Positions 43,915 through 53,592 are shown, counted from the stretch's first letter. The stretch is DNA of 64,000 nt from HdN1 sp964473645 (GCA_964473645.1 CAYYPW010000012.1:62001-126000); one strand, 5' to 3'. A program made the numbers and translations. Notes: generated from the letters alone by a model not told the origin.

Positions 43915-43952
43915 ACACAAAAAAGCCGGTGAGGAGCTGCATCCTCACCGGC
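43915..43952 (-). terminator. Rho-independent terminator of sulfate-binding protein 2
   Basis: On the minus strand GCCGGTGAGGA-N6-TCCTCACCGGC (43952-43925) is followed by TTTTTTGTG. The 11-bp stem also lies downstream of the converging HEAT gene. Confidence 0.9.
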
Positions 43953-44012
43953 AGGCTGTTACCGCATTGGTCTTTATAGTTATCTTGTAGCGATATCCCT
44001 TAGAAGAAATAT

Positions 44013-45020
44013 TTACTGATAAATTTGATCGAAGATGCCGCCATCGCCAAAATGCTGAGGTTGGGCTTTTACCCAGCCACCAAAATCTTCAATGGTAATG
44101 AGTTTGATCGATGGAAAATATTGTGCATATTTAGCTGCGATTTCAGCATCACGTGGGCGATAGAAATGTTTGCCCGCGATATCCTGACCTTCTTTGGTAT
44201 AGAGATACTTCAGATAGGACTCTGCCACTTCACGCGTGCCGTGTGCATCGACATTGCGGTCGACCACTGATACAGGCGGCTCAGCCAAAATAGACAATGA
44301 AGGGTAAACGATATCGACTTCGTTAGGCCCCAGTTCCTTTTGTGCCAAATAGGCTTCGTTTTCCCAGGTAATCAACACATCACCGATTTCTCGCTGCAGG
44401 AACGTCGTCGTTGAACCGCGAGCACCGGTATCCAATACCGGAACATTTTTATAGAGTTTGGCGACAAATTCCTGAGCAGCAGTATCCGATCCTAATTTCT
44501 GCTTGGCAAAGCCCCAGGCCGCCAGGTAGTTCCAGCGAGCGCCACCTGAGGTTTTTGGATTCGGTGTAATCACCTCAATGCCCTTTTTTACCAGATCATC
44601 CCAATCCTTGATTTGCTTGGGGTTACCCTTGCGCACCAGAAAGACGATGGTAGAGGTATAAGGCGCGCTGCTTTGTGGCAGGCGACTTTGCCAGTTTTCA
44701 GGGATCAACTTACCGTTTTTGTACAGCGGGTCAATGTCGCCGGCTAATGCCAGCGTTACGACATCGGCCTGCAATCCATCCACCACCGCACGTGATTGCG
44801 CACCCGATCCGCCGTGTGATTGGTCAACGATCACATCGTCACCCGTCTTGGCTTTCCAGTGTTTGGCAAAGGCTGCGTTGTATTCTTTGTAAAGCTCACG
44901 TGTCGGGTCATACGAAACGTTGAGCAAATTGATTTCTTTCGCCAGAACCGACGTAGACAGGGTGAGCGCGCTCACCACTGCCAGCAGCTGTCCAGCGCGA
45001 CCTTTCAAGGTGCGTGACAT
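44013..45020 (-). CDS. sbp: Periplasmic sulfate-binding protein (copy 2)
   Basis: A 335-residue Sbp-family protein with signal peptide (LSTSVLAKE), LLNVSYDPTRELY, DQSHGGSGAQSR and NPKTSGGARWNYLAAW, matching the family in length. GAGGATT precedes the ATG. It follows the porin gene by 61 bases on the same strand; porin and binding protein probably form an uptake pair for sulfate or a similar oxyanion. No permease or ATPase gene is nearby. Confidence 0.93.
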   Translation of the reverse strand: MSRTLKGRAGQLLAVVSALTLSTSVLAKEINLLNVSYDPTRELYKEYNAAFAKHWKAKTGDDVIVDQSHGGSGAQSRAVVDGLQADVVTLALAGDIDPLYKNGKLIPENWQSRLPQSSAPYTSTIVFLVRKGNPKQIKDWDDLVKKGIEVITPNPKTSGGARWNYLAAWGFAKQKLGSDTAAQEFVAKLYKNVPVLDTGARGSTTTFLQREIGDVLITWENEAYLAQKELGPNEVDIVYPSLSILAEPPVSVVDRNVDAHGTREVAESYLKYLYTKEGQDIAGKHFYRPRDAEIAAKYAQYFPSIKLITIEDFGGWVKAQPQHFGDGGIFDQIYQ

Positions 45021-45081
45021 GTTTAAATCCTCTTAATTTAAAATGGCTTGACTCTAATCAAATAGATAGTCTGTGAAAAAA

Positions 45082-46359
45082 TTAGAACGTCAGATCAAAG
45101 CCGATGGACGCGACTTTGTCAGTGACTGTTTCAGTGCTGACAAGTACATCGCCTTCAGTTTCCAGCGTGGCGTAATAGCCATACAATTTTGCAGTGTCGT
45201 TGAGCTTGTAGTCAGCGCCAACAGCGATAGCGGTGGCTTCAACGTCGTCATACTGAGTCGCACCGGCAGCAGCAAAGGGCGTAGACTCTGAAAATCCGTA
45301 TTGCGCTTTCGCCGTCCAGGGCCCGGCAATTTTCCAGGCAGCGTTAAGCACATAGCCATCTTGCTCTTTGTATGAGCTGCCTGATGCGCCATCCCACTCG
45401 TTCAACGGGTTAGCACCATTCGATGCACCTTTGGTCGATGCCGTAGAGCCATAAGCAGAAGAGAAGGGTGCTATTTTGTCGAAGCTTTCATGTTGCTCTG
45501 CTGTTTGATAGATGGCACCGATTTTTACTGGGCCGAATCCAACTTCGCCAACGGCACGTATTGCATCAGTGGTAGATACGTTGCTGTCTGCACCCAAACC
45601 GACAAACCAGCTAGCTTTGCCATAGGTAACAGAGACCGAAGAACCTGCACCTATGCCGTTATCATCCTGCTTATCGGTGGCACTGTTTTCAACACCGGTT
45701 TCTTCGTTTTGAATGGCGGCCAGCTTGACTTCAACGCCACCTGCGAACAAGGGCGACGTATAAAGAAGCACGTTGTCGGCACGGTTTTCGCCTACCAGGT
45801 AGGCCTGAATATCGGCAAGCGCCAAGTCATTGAAGCGATCGATATCGCCGCGCACAATACTGTTGGTTTGAATGGTTTTGAGCGGCGTATCGATTTTGCC
45901 TGCAGCCAACGTACCCCAGTTACCCTGCAGCCCCGCCCAGATATTACGTTGGCTGAAGGTCTGTCCACCGGAAGAACCATTGTCTACATCCACACCGAAT
46001 TCAAGCACATAAAGTGCTTTCAACGAAGACGACAAATCTGCGTCTCCTCTCACGCCAAGGCGTGACGAATTGCTTTCAATCGCCCATTGATCGAGTTCTG
46101 ATGCCGTGGCCGTGGCGCCACTATTGCGATAGGTTGCTGCTACAGCAGCACGCCCAGGGTCAGTCGCAGTAGGGGCAACCGCAGGAAAGGCGGGTGTTCT
46201 TTCTGCGAAGTCGATTTTCTCAAGATCATATTGGTTGGCCGACACGTTGATCTTGCCATAAACCGTTGGGAAACCCGCTTGCGCAGGGGATGCGGCGCCC
46301 AACACCAAACCGGCGCCTAAGAGGCTGGCAGTGCTTAAATTCGAAATATTGCGTTTCAT
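45082..46359 (-). CDS. Gram-negative general porin
   Basis: A 425-residue outer-membrane porin with signal peptide ending SPAQA, first strand TVYGKINVSANQ, repeated amphipathic strands and the C-terminal phenylalanine signature IGFDLTF. An insertion of Ala/Thr-rich sequence (residues about 55-85) probably forms an extracellular loop. It is expressed with sulfate-binding protein 2 and has a sigma54 element 35-60 bases upstream. Confidence 0.9.
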   Translation of the reverse strand: MKRNISNLSTASLLGAGLVLGAASPAQAGFPTVYGKINVSANQYDLEKIDFAERTPAFPAVAPTATDPGRAAVAATYRNSGATATASELDQWAIESNSSRLGVRGDADLSSSLKALYVLEFGVDVDNGSSGGQTFSQRNIWAGLQGNWGTLAAGKIDTPLKTIQTNSIVRGDIDRFNDLALADIQAYLVGENRADNVLLYTSPLFAGGVEVKLAAIQNEETGVENSATDKQDDNGIGAGSSVSVTYGKASWFVGLGADSNVSTTDAIRAVGEVGFGPVKIGAIYQTAEQHESFDKIAPFSSAYGSTASTKGASNGANPLNEWDGASGSSYKEQDGYVLNAAWKIAGPWTAKAQYGFSESTPFAAAGATQYDDVEATAIAVGADYKLNDTAKLYGYYATLETEGDVLVSTETVTDKVASIGFDLTF

Positions 46360-46405
46360 GTAAAGTCTCCACTCACATCATTTTGATAGGAGGCTCATCA
46401 ACGAG

Positions 46406-46420
46406 GCATTGATCTTGCCA
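46406..46420 (-). promoter_or_regulatory. Sigma54 promoter candidate for porin-sbp2
   Basis: On the minus strand TGGCAAGATCAATGC(C) has GG at 46419-46418 and GC at 46407-46406 with N10; the transcript start would be near 46394. Confidence 0.5.
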
Positions 46421-46650
46421 GCGACTGATTTGCCGGGTTGCGAGTGAAATTTACTGAGCGGAGCTGCATTGCAGAACGATTCATTTCTTCTTTGAATATG
46501 GGCGTTCGCCTTATATCGATATACGTCGGCACCTTTTTTACAAAGCAGTTTGGCCTGTTATGACCTGTAAATGGCATCTTTTGCGGTGTGCACTTTGGTT
46601 CCAGTTTCGCCATACTGGTGAAACACTTAGGTGAACACAGGAGCACTTCC

Positions 46651-47529
46651 ATGGCCACTTCCACGCAGTCCCCTACCGATCGTATTGGTACACCCGAGAT
46701 TCCGGTGCGTCGTATGGATTTCGAGTTTGACGACACTATTCCAGAACTGTGGTTTGGCGGTGATCCTGTTCGCACGATGCTGCTTACCGCGTTGTCGTGC
46801 ACCTTTCCCGAAGGCGAGCGTATGTTCATGCGCTCGGTGCGACATTTTCAGGACCGCATCCAAGATCCCGCGTTACAAAAGCAGGTAAAAGCGTTCATCG
46901 GCCAAGAAGCGCATCATGGCAAAGAGCATCAAGCCTTCAACGACATGATGGCGCGCAAAGGTTTACCCATTGCGAATATTGAGCGCATCACCAAAGTGGG
47001 ATTGTCTCGCGAAGAGTCGTTCTTTTCACCCGAGCGCATGCTTGCGAAAACCTGTGCGTTGGAGCATTTCACTGCAATGTTTGCCGAGATGCTGCTGGAA
47101 TATCCCGAACTTATCGATGACATTGATGAGCGTCTGAAACCGCTGTGGATGTGGCATGCGGTAGAGGAGAGCGAACACAAGGCGGTCGCGTTTGATGTGT
47201 ACAAAGAGCAAGTCGATAGCTACTGGATACGCACCAGCGAGATGGCGTTAACCACAGTGCTATTCAGCTTTTTCTCGACGTTGCATACAGTGCAATTGTT
47301 ACGTTCGAGCAAGGGTGCAAAGGCCGCTCAAAACAAACGTTATTCTCCAGGACGCCAACTAAGCGAACTCTGGAAACACCGTGAAATTTTCGGCAAGCTG
47401 GGCAAACACTATTTGGCCTACTATCGCCCGGATTTTCATCCTTCACAGAAAGACAGCAGTTTTTTGCGTAAAAAAGGCTTAAAGATGCTCAAGCGTTACG
47501 TTGGTGAGCGGGCGTTGCAGGCGGCATGA
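46651..47529 (+). CDS. PF10118-type metal-dependent hydrolase
   Basis: A 292-residue protein of the predicted metal-dependent hydrolase family PF10118. The metal ligands are likely in QEAHHGKEHQAFN and HAVEESEHKAVAFD, a ferritin-like helical arrangement. AGGAG lies 7 bases before ATG 46651. Its substrate is unknown. Family members are often found with lipid or steroid metabolism genes. Confidence 0.8.
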   Translation: MATSTQSPTDRIGTPEIPVRRMDFEFDDTIPELWFGGDPVRTMLLTALSCTFPEGERMFMRSVRHFQDRIQDPALQKQVKAFIGQEAHHGKEHQAFNDMMARKGLPIANIERITKVGLSREESFFSPERMLAKTCALEHFTAMFAEMLLEYPELIDDIDERLKPLWMWHAVEESEHKAVAFDVYKEQVDSYWIRTSEMALTTVLFSFFSTLHTVQLLRSSKGAKAAQNKRYSPGRQLSELWKHREIFGKLGKHYLAYYRPDFHPSQKDSSFLRKKGLKMLKRYVGERALQAA

Positions 47530-47589
47530 GAGCGCGGCGTCATAACGCGATGTGAGAACTCGGTGTGAGATTGCTGTGTGAGAACATAG
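47525..47589 (+). repeat. 13-bp imperfect tandem repeat after a stop codon
   Basis: TGTGAGAACTCGG, TGTGAGATTGCTG and TGTGAGAACATAG lie head to tail at 47551-47589, with two more decayed units reaching back into the stop codon of the PF10118 gene. Confidence 0.65.
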
Positions 47590-47623
47590 GCATCCTGCGC
47601 CACTCATGTGTCTGCATTATCCT

Positions 47624-47670
47624 TTGTTGAAAACCGGGTACTCCATTGCGGAGTACCCGGTTTTCAACAA
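47624..47670 (+). terminator. Strong hairpin terminator
   Basis: Perfect 21-bp arms at 47624-47644 and 47650-47670 around ATTGC, with AAAACCGGG/CCCGGTTTT cores. Beyond it, 47671-48073 shows no convincing gene. Confidence 0.85.
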
Positions 47671-48073
47671 TACAGTATCCACAATCTTCACCCCGTAACC
47701 ATCGCCCTCAAAAACAACGCCCCGCAATAGGGCGTTATCGTCCCACTAGAATCATTAGGGTCTTTCACGACAGCATTTCTTACGTCAACATCTTGTTGAG
47801 ACAAGCAAAGCGTATGCCTGACACCAATAAATCTATTTTGGACTATCCGCTTGCAAGTCTGCTCGTTTGGTTGAAACTACAAATATCAAAAGCAACAACG
47901 GTTTAACCCATTTTTCACGCCAATTAACGCAATGGATTGGGATCAATCCTGCCATGCGACAGACTTTTGACAAGCATCGGCACGGCTTCTAGCCTTTTAT
48001 TTCGTTACCATTTTTATCACTGTACGCGTGAGCAAGTATTTTTGCGCGCGACATCAACGGGATAACTTGTGCC

Positions 48074-50800
48074 ATGAAATTCAAGAGAAAACTGATATCT
48101 GCCGCTGTTGCCGTTGCATTGGCCGGTCTAGTGGTTGGCTGCGGTGACTCCAAGAAAAAACACCCCGTGACTGATACCGGATCAACCACGGAACAATCGG
48201 TGTCGGGCGTCGCGGTGAAAGGTATTTTCAAAAACGCAAACGTCACCATCAACGAAATTGTCGACGGCACGCGCAATCAGTTAGGCACTGCCGTCACTGA
48301 CGATCAAGGAAACTACGAAGTCTCCCTAGATCGAGGCGCATCGTCGGGCATTCTTGAAATTATTGTATCCCCCGGCACCAACTCCAGTATTGTCTGCGAC
48401 GTCGTGGATGGTTGCGGCTCCGTACCTTTCGGCGGAAGCATCGCCGTCGCCGCCGGCAGTGGATTGGTCATGAAAGCGATCGTCGCGGCGTCCGCTGATC
48501 AAACCACTGTCAACACTGCCGTGTCACCCTTAACCAACATGGCCGCAGCACGGGTGGAAGCACTTGGCACCTTCAATGAAGCCAATATCAATACCGCAGC
48601 TAATGAGGTGCTTGCGATTACCGGCATTGATGTGCGTACCTCTGTTCCCATTGATATCACCAGTGAAGCCAGTCTTGCTTCCGCATCCACTGCAGAAAAA
48701 CAACAGGCATTGTATCTTGCCGGTTTGGCGGATCTGTTGATCACATCCGACGGCAGCATTGATGCAGGCGCGCTTGATGATTTGGCAGAATCATTTTCCG
48801 ATGGCGAATTTTCAAATGAAGACGAAATTTCTCTGGGCGAAATTCTCGACGCTGTTGAGAATGCGGCTGAAAATGTCCCCTCAAGTATCGCCGATGACCT
48901 AACCGAAGCGATCACCGCCATCGAAAATAAGGTTACTGCGATTAAAGATGACCCTAATTTTTCTGACGACTTGGAGGCGCATGCACAATTAACGGCAGTT
49001 GCACGTGCAAAGGCGCTGGTCGGCAATACGCGCGCCTGGCTGAGTGCCATTAAGGATTTCAAGGAAGATTTCAATGACGGTAGCTATGAGTCCAGTGTCA
49101 ACCTGTTCTTTGATGAAGAAGCCATTAAAGACACATTGGATGATGATGCGCAACGAGCCGCACAGCTTTCGGGGGAAATTCTTAATCAAACGCTGGATGC
49201 TCTTGAACTGCCCGTGGTGCGAGCCACACTGGAATCTGGCGAATCGTATCCGGTTCCCATTTTCAACGATAGCGGCGATGAGGTCGGCACCCTTGATGTG
49301 CGGGTTGATGACACTAACGGCATTGCCATTATTTTGAGTGGCACACTGGATGCTGAAAATAATGTTGTCGTTAACGATCTCACCCTGAGCAGCAATTTAA
49401 CGCTGGATAGTTTCAACGAAGACTACACGCTTTTCGAAACGTTCACGTCAAACGCCGTCAATCTTCTGCTGACAGGTAGTATTGTGGTGGGCAGCTCAAG
49501 CCTGACGTTCAATTCAGTCGCCGTCGATATTACAGCCACCGAAGACTTCACAGTCGGCGGTGACGGTCAGACCGCTGACGAAGACGCTGAAGCCATTTTT
49601 GATTCCATGACACTGGAGGGCAATATTGTCATTAGCACCAATCAAGGCGCGAATAGTTTTAACGGGCTTGTCGCGTTGGAGTTGGATGCGTTGCAACCCG
49701 ATGTAGTGGCGGAATCTGTGCTGAGCTTGAAATCCGTCGATTTGGAGGGCGCATTTACGTCGCCAACCGGCACGTTCGATATTGCCACCAGTTTGCTGAT
49801 CAGCAATGCAGATCGGTTTGATACCTTTGGGTTTGCCGAGCACGATGATGTTGTGTATGAATCGATATATGTACCGGGTAATCAGTTTGGCCTGAATAGC
49901 GAGACGCTTGCGGACCAAATAGAAGAAGATCTTGCCAGTGGTGTCAGCGGCATCAACCTGTATTATTCCTACTACGATGAATTCTTTGATTCCACCTACT
50001 TGAATGTTCAGGTGTATTTCGCCGCTGATACATTGAGGAGTATGTACCTTTCTCTTGATCTGCCAGGCGATATGACGGCCGCTTCTGATTCAGAAATTAT
50101 TGCTGCAATCGTAGCTGAATTCGAAGAAGGACTGTTTGATGTCAGTGTGAGCTATGCCGATTACGATGCAGCGCAAGATGAAACCTTTGTCGGCGTCTCT
50201 GTCTTGTTTGCAAGTGATGTTATTGGCTATCAATTTGTTGATATCACCATGCCTGGATCATATTTTTCGATTTCCCAAGAAGAATTGCTTGCTCAGATTC
50301 AGGAAGAAACGCAACTTGATGTTTTTGGTTTCGACATTGAGTATGCATACTACCTTTCTGAAAGCGACGAAACCTATTTCAATATTGCTGGCTTTGTTCC
50401 CGACTTTGAAAGCGAAGACTACTTCCTGCAAGGTGTGCTCACTGTCTCCACCGACATTGAAGTTGAAGGCTTGCCCGCTGCAGATGCTATAGTCTCTGTC
50501 GGCCGCACCGCACTCAACGGCGCCTATGCTGAAATCAACCTGAGCTGGGAAGGCGAGCGCTACCTCTTTGCCATTGATGCGCCCAACCTTGACGGTGAAA
50601 GTGACGATCGCACGGCAACACTGACCGTCACCGATCAGGCCGGCACCGCTATGATCCTCAACCTGAGTGAAGTCAACGAGTCCATCAGTGGCACCGTTAT
50701 TGTCGATGGCAGAGAAGTGGGCACCATCTCTGACAGCTCTGGTGTACCCATTGTTCGATACAGCGATGGTAACGAAACCTCCTTCGAATCCCTGTTCTGA
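48074..50800 (+). CDS. Large surface lipoprotein with three internal repeats
   Basis: A 908-residue lipoprotein (LAGLVVGCGDSKKK). The N-terminal part has a carboxypeptidase-regulatory-like beta-sandwich (VSGVAVKGIFKNANVTI, DDQGNYEVSL). An Ala/Asp/Glu-rich helical region spans about 150-330. A beta-rich half follows. Three repeats of about 62 residues start near 598, 660 and 722, each with a LPG-type beginning and a YxxYDxxxDxTF-type centre. The protein is strongly acidic and is not assigned to a known family. The next gene encodes a beta-barrel protein. Confidence 0.75.
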   Translation: MKFKRKLISAAVAVALAGLVVGCGDSKKKHPVTDTGSTTEQSVSGVAVKGIFKNANVTINEIVDGTRNQLGTAVTDDQGNYEVSLDRGASSGILEIIVSPGTNSSIVCDVVDGCGSVPFGGSIAVAAGSGLVMKAIVAASADQTTVNTAVSPLTNMAAARVEALGTFNEANINTAANEVLAITGIDVRTSVPIDITSEASLASASTAEKQQALYLAGLADLLITSDGSIDAGALDDLAESFSDGEFSNEDEISLGEILDAVENAAENVPSSIADDLTEAITAIENKVTAIKDDPNFSDDLEAHAQLTAVARAKALVGNTRAWLSAIKDFKEDFNDGSYESSVNLFFDEEAIKDTLDDDAQRAAQLSGEILNQTLDALELPVVRATLESGESYPVPIFNDSGDEVGTLDVRVDDTNGIAIILSGTLDAENNVVVNDLTLSSNLTLDSFNEDYTLFETFTSNAVNLLLTGSIVVGSSSLTFNSVAVDITATEDFTVGGDGQTADEDAEAIFDSMTLEGNIVISTNQGANSFNGLVALELDALQPDVVAESVLSLKSVDLEGAFTSPTGTFDIATSLLISNADRFDTFGFAEHDDVVYESIYVPGNQFGLNSETLADQIEEDLASGVSGINLYYSYYDEFFDSTYLNVQVYFAADTLRSMYLSLDLPGDMTAASDSEIIAAIVAEFEEGLFDVSVSYADYDAAQDETFVGVSVLFASDVIGYQFVDITMPGSYFSISQEELLAQIQEETQLDVFGFDIEYAYYLSESDETYFNIAGFVPDFESEDYFLQGVLTVSTDIEVEGLPAADAIVSVGRTALNGAYAEINLSWEGERYLFAIDAPNLDGESDDRTATLTVTDQAGTAMILNLSEVNESISGTVIVDGREVGTISDSSGVPIVRYSDGNETSFESLF

Positions 50801-50819
50801 GTAGGGGTTGTTACAAACC

Positions 50820-50842
50820 AAGGGGGCGCGAGCCCCCTTTCT
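50820..50842 (+). terminator. Rho-independent terminator
   Basis: AAGGGGGC-GCGA-GCCCCCTT with a GNRA loop, followed by TCTT, 19 bases after the lipoprotein stop. Confidence 0.85.
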
Positions 50843-50866
50843 TATGTCATTCTGACGCGGATCTTC

Positions 50867-50908
50867 CGATACAGGCTTTGCGATACAGACTTTTCGATAC
50901 AGGATGAG
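50867..50908 (+). repeat. 14-bp tandem repeat
   Basis: CGATACAG recurs at 50867, 50881 and 50895 within near-identical 14-base units. Confidence 0.75.
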
Positions 50909-50937
50909 TGCAATGATAGGGTTGGGTTTTCTTTGCA

Positions 50938-52038
50938 ATGACGAATAGTTCAGCGTTTTCTCACAGCCGTAAAACCATCCCTTCACTCGCAATGGTGATC
51001 CTCACCACAGGCAGCCCGTTATCCCAGGCAAATACCCGCATCAGCACCGAATTCTCCAGTTTCAGTGTCGCCGAAGCGCAATCGGTTTATCAAACCATGA
51101 AAGACTGGGAGGGCAAACAACACCGGGGCAACTATGCAGCCACCTTCGATAAATTTTCCGTATCAGCCCATTGGAACGCGTGGACGTTGTCTCTGTTTTC
51201 GCGCTTTGATTACCGGCTGAAATTCAGCAACGATACCGCGCGCCTGTTTTACGAAGACAAGAATAAAATTTCACCCCAACAAGCCAGACAATACAAAGTC
51301 GATCTGGATGTCGTGCACCACGTCAGCAAAGGCGCAGGTTTTGCCTATACGTTCCAACCCCACACCTCGCTGACCCTTACCCCGCAATTCAGTCTGTTTG
51401 AGTCAGGTGATCTGCTGGATGGCCGATTAAAAGGCACCGCCAGTTATTCCGACGAAGGCGAATCCAGCGCCGAACTCGCACTGGATTACTACTACGAAGA
51501 AGACAAAATTTTTGATCGCCCCCTCGATGATGTCCCTCAGGGACGTGGTTATGCGCTTGATCTGGGCCTGACATGGAACATCGATAAACAATGGACGCTT
51601 GCGCTCCAAACCTCTGACCTGTACGCCCGCATCGACTGGAAAGAAGCACCGTTCACCACGGCAAGAAGTCGAGCCGCCCCCTTGGCGACCGATGATCCGT
51701 TTGAATACTACAAACAGGCCACGATCTCGGGCGTCGAATCCTTCGAACGCTTTCGGCAACATTTACCCATGCGTCTGGAATCCCGCATCAGCTACGCGCT
51801 GCCACAGGCAGAATTGGCGTTGGAAACCTGGGGAGAACCGCAACAAACCTATTTCGCGCCTTCGATCAGTCGCAGCATTGGCGCATGGACACTCACAGGG
51901 TTGGCGGAAGTCAGAACCCAGGCCCTGGGTGTGCGTCTAAAGCATTCAAATTTTGGCCTCGAACTGATCAGCAATTCGCTGGATTATCAAAAGTCCGACC
52001 TGCTCAGATTTAATATCGGGGCAGCCATACCGCTCTAA
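50938..52038 (+). CDS. Outer-membrane beta-barrel protein, unassigned
   Basis: A 366-residue protein with an N-terminal signal region (SLAMVILTTGSPLSQA) and alternating polar/apolar strands throughout, ending FNIGAAIPL. No family was recognised. The pattern resembles OMP transporters or lipid-A-type barrels. It follows the surface lipoprotein gene and could be its partner. The start has only a weak ribosome site, so a position a few codons downstream is possible. Confidence 0.65.
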   Translation: MTNSSAFSHSRKTIPSLAMVILTTGSPLSQANTRISTEFSSFSVAEAQSVYQTMKDWEGKQHRGNYAATFDKFSVSAHWNAWTLSLFSRFDYRLKFSNDTARLFYEDKNKISPQQARQYKVDLDVVHHVSKGAGFAYTFQPHTSLTLTPQFSLFESGDLLDGRLKGTASYSDEGESSAELALDYYYEEDKIFDRPLDDVPQGRGYALDLGLTWNIDKQWTLALQTSDLYARIDWKEAPFTTARSRAAPLATDDPFEYYKQATISGVESFERFRQHLPMRLESRISYALPQAELALETWGEPQQTYFAPSISRSIGAWTLTGLAEVRTQALGVRLKHSNFGLELISNSLDYQKSDLLRFNIGAAIPL

Positions 52039-52045
52039 TAAGCGA

Positions 52046-52072
52046 AAAAAAGGGGCATAAGCCCCTTTTTTA
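52046..52072. terminator. Bidirectional terminator
   Basis: AAAAAAGGGGC-ATAA-GCCCCTTTTTT serves both the beta-barrel gene and hemL, which converge here. Confidence 0.92.
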
Positions 52073-52103
52073 TTGTCAGAGAAATGTCGCTTTGAAAATA
52101 CCC

Positions 52104-53384
52104 TCAAAGCTTTGCAAAACACCTACCTGCCGCCGCCACTGACGCATCAATCAGTGCCTCTGTATGCGCACTTGACACAAACCCCGCCTCAAACGCGCTC
52201 GGTGCCAAATAAACCCCTTCCTCCAACATCAGGTGATAAAACCGCTTAAACCGCTCCACATCACAACTCATCACCTGCTCAAAAAAATCCACGCGTGGCA
52301 ACGCCGTAAAGAAAAATCCAAACATGCCCCCCACAACGGCCGTCGTCAGTGGCACACCAGCCTTCTTCGCCTCCGCCTCAAACCCTGCCATCAACCGCGT
52401 ACTTAACTGCTCCAGCCGCGCATAAAACCCTATCGCACTCACCAGCGACAACATCGTCAAACCTGCTGCCATCGCCACCGGGTTGCCTGACAATGTCCCC
52501 GCCTGATACACCGGCCCCGCTGGCGCCAAATGCTGCATGATATCCCGACGCCCACCAAAGGCACCCACCGGCATACCGCCGCCGATGACTTTGCCCAAGG
52601 TCGTCAGATCCGGCTTCACCCCATACAGTGCCTGCGCACCGCCCAATGCCACCCGAAATCCTGTCATCACCTCATCAAAAATCAACACCGCGCCATACTG
52701 ATCGCAAACCTCTCGCAGACCCTGCAAAAACCCAGGCAGCGGCGGAATGCAATTCATATTGCCCGCCACCGGCTCCACAATAATGGCCGCAATCTGATCC
52801 CCATTCTCACGAAACGCCTCGCGCACGTTATCCAGATCGTTAAACCGCAGCGTGATCGTATGCTCGGCCACCGATGCCGGCACCCCCGGCGAACTCGGCA
52901 CCCCCAAGGTCAACGCTCCCGACCCGGCCTTCACCAGCAATGAATCCGCATGCCCGTGATAGCAACCCTCAAACTTCACGATTTTGTCCCGCCCGGTAAA
53001 CCCACGCGCCAAACGGATTGCGCTCATGGTCGCCTCCGTCCCCGAGCTCACCATGCGCACAGACTCGATCGACGGCACCAAAGCACATACGCGTTCAGCC
53101 ATCTCGATCTCGATCGCGGTTGGCGCCCCAAAGCTCAAGCCTTTCGCCGCCGCCATTTGAACGGCTTCAACGATTTGCGGGTGGCAATGCCCCAGAATCA
53201 TCGGCCCCCACGACCCGACATAGTCGATATACCGCTTGCCATCCTCGTCCACCAGGTGGGCGCCCTCAGCGCTCTTGAAGAAAAGCGGCGTACCGCCCAC
53301 CCCTTTAAATGCACGTACCGGGCTATTCACCCCGCCAGGAATCAAGTGGCGGGCCTTTTCAAACAGGATTTCAGAGCGACTCAT
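52104..53384 (-). CDS. hemL: Glutamate-1-semialdehyde 2,1-aminomutase
   Basis: A 426-residue PLP enzyme converting glutamate-1-semialdehyde to 5-aminolevulinate, the second step of C5 haem and tetrapyrrole synthesis. SSGTEATMSAIRLARG and the PLP lysine block TTLGKVIGGGMPVGAFGG are intact, and the length is exactly that of the family. In pseudomonads hemL adjoins thiE and thiD; here those genes lie 7 kb away on the same strand. Confidence 0.97.
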   Translation of the reverse strand: MSRSEILFEKARHLIPGGVNSPVRAFKGVGGTPLFFKSAEGAHLVDEDGKRYIDYVGSWGPMILGHCHPQIVEAVQMAAAKGLSFGAPTAIEIEMAERVCALVPSIESVRMVSSGTEATMSAIRLARGFTGRDKIVKFEGCYHGHADSLLVKAGSGALTLGVPSSPGVPASVAEHTITLRFNDLDNVREAFRENGDQIAAIIVEPVAGNMNCIPPLPGFLQGLREVCDQYGAVLIFDEVMTGFRVALGGAQALYGVKPDLTTLGKVIGGGMPVGAFGGRRDIMQHLAPAGPVYQAGTLSGNPVAMAAGLTMLSLVSAIGFYARLEQLSTRLMAGFEAEAKKAGVPLTTAVVGGMFGFFFTALPRVDFFEQVMSCDVERFKRFYHLMLEEGVYLAPSAFEAGFVSSAHTEALIDASVAAAGRCFAKL

Positions 53385-53592
53385 GCGAACACCATGTCAG
53401 TTGGAAAACAAATCGAAGGCTAATCAAACCGGAGGCACCTTAAACCCGAGGAAGGTTCAACCAGAGCAACGTCAAACCACCGTTAAATCAACGTAGTTGT
53501 AAAGCAACCCGTACCGAAATGCGGTCAATGGTATCAGGAAAACACTGTTCCATCTAAAGCGCTGACCGGCGAGACACAAATCATTAGACTAT
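53385..53592. other. Intergenic region upstream of hemL
   Basis: No gene is seen. 53422-53480 has loosely repeated TCAAACC/GAG units of about 16 bases. Confidence 0.3.

Noticed and set aside
47937..47953. Another GG-N10-GC element (TTGGGATCAATCCTGCC) before the large lipoprotein gene
   Set aside because: The -24 box lacks the CA of TTGGCA and the -12 ends in TGCC; it lies 120 bases from a gene with no sulfur link, so it was not counted in the regulon.
48499..49074. 191-residue minus-strand open frame
   Set aside because: Ser/Ala-rich shadow of the large lipoprotein gene.
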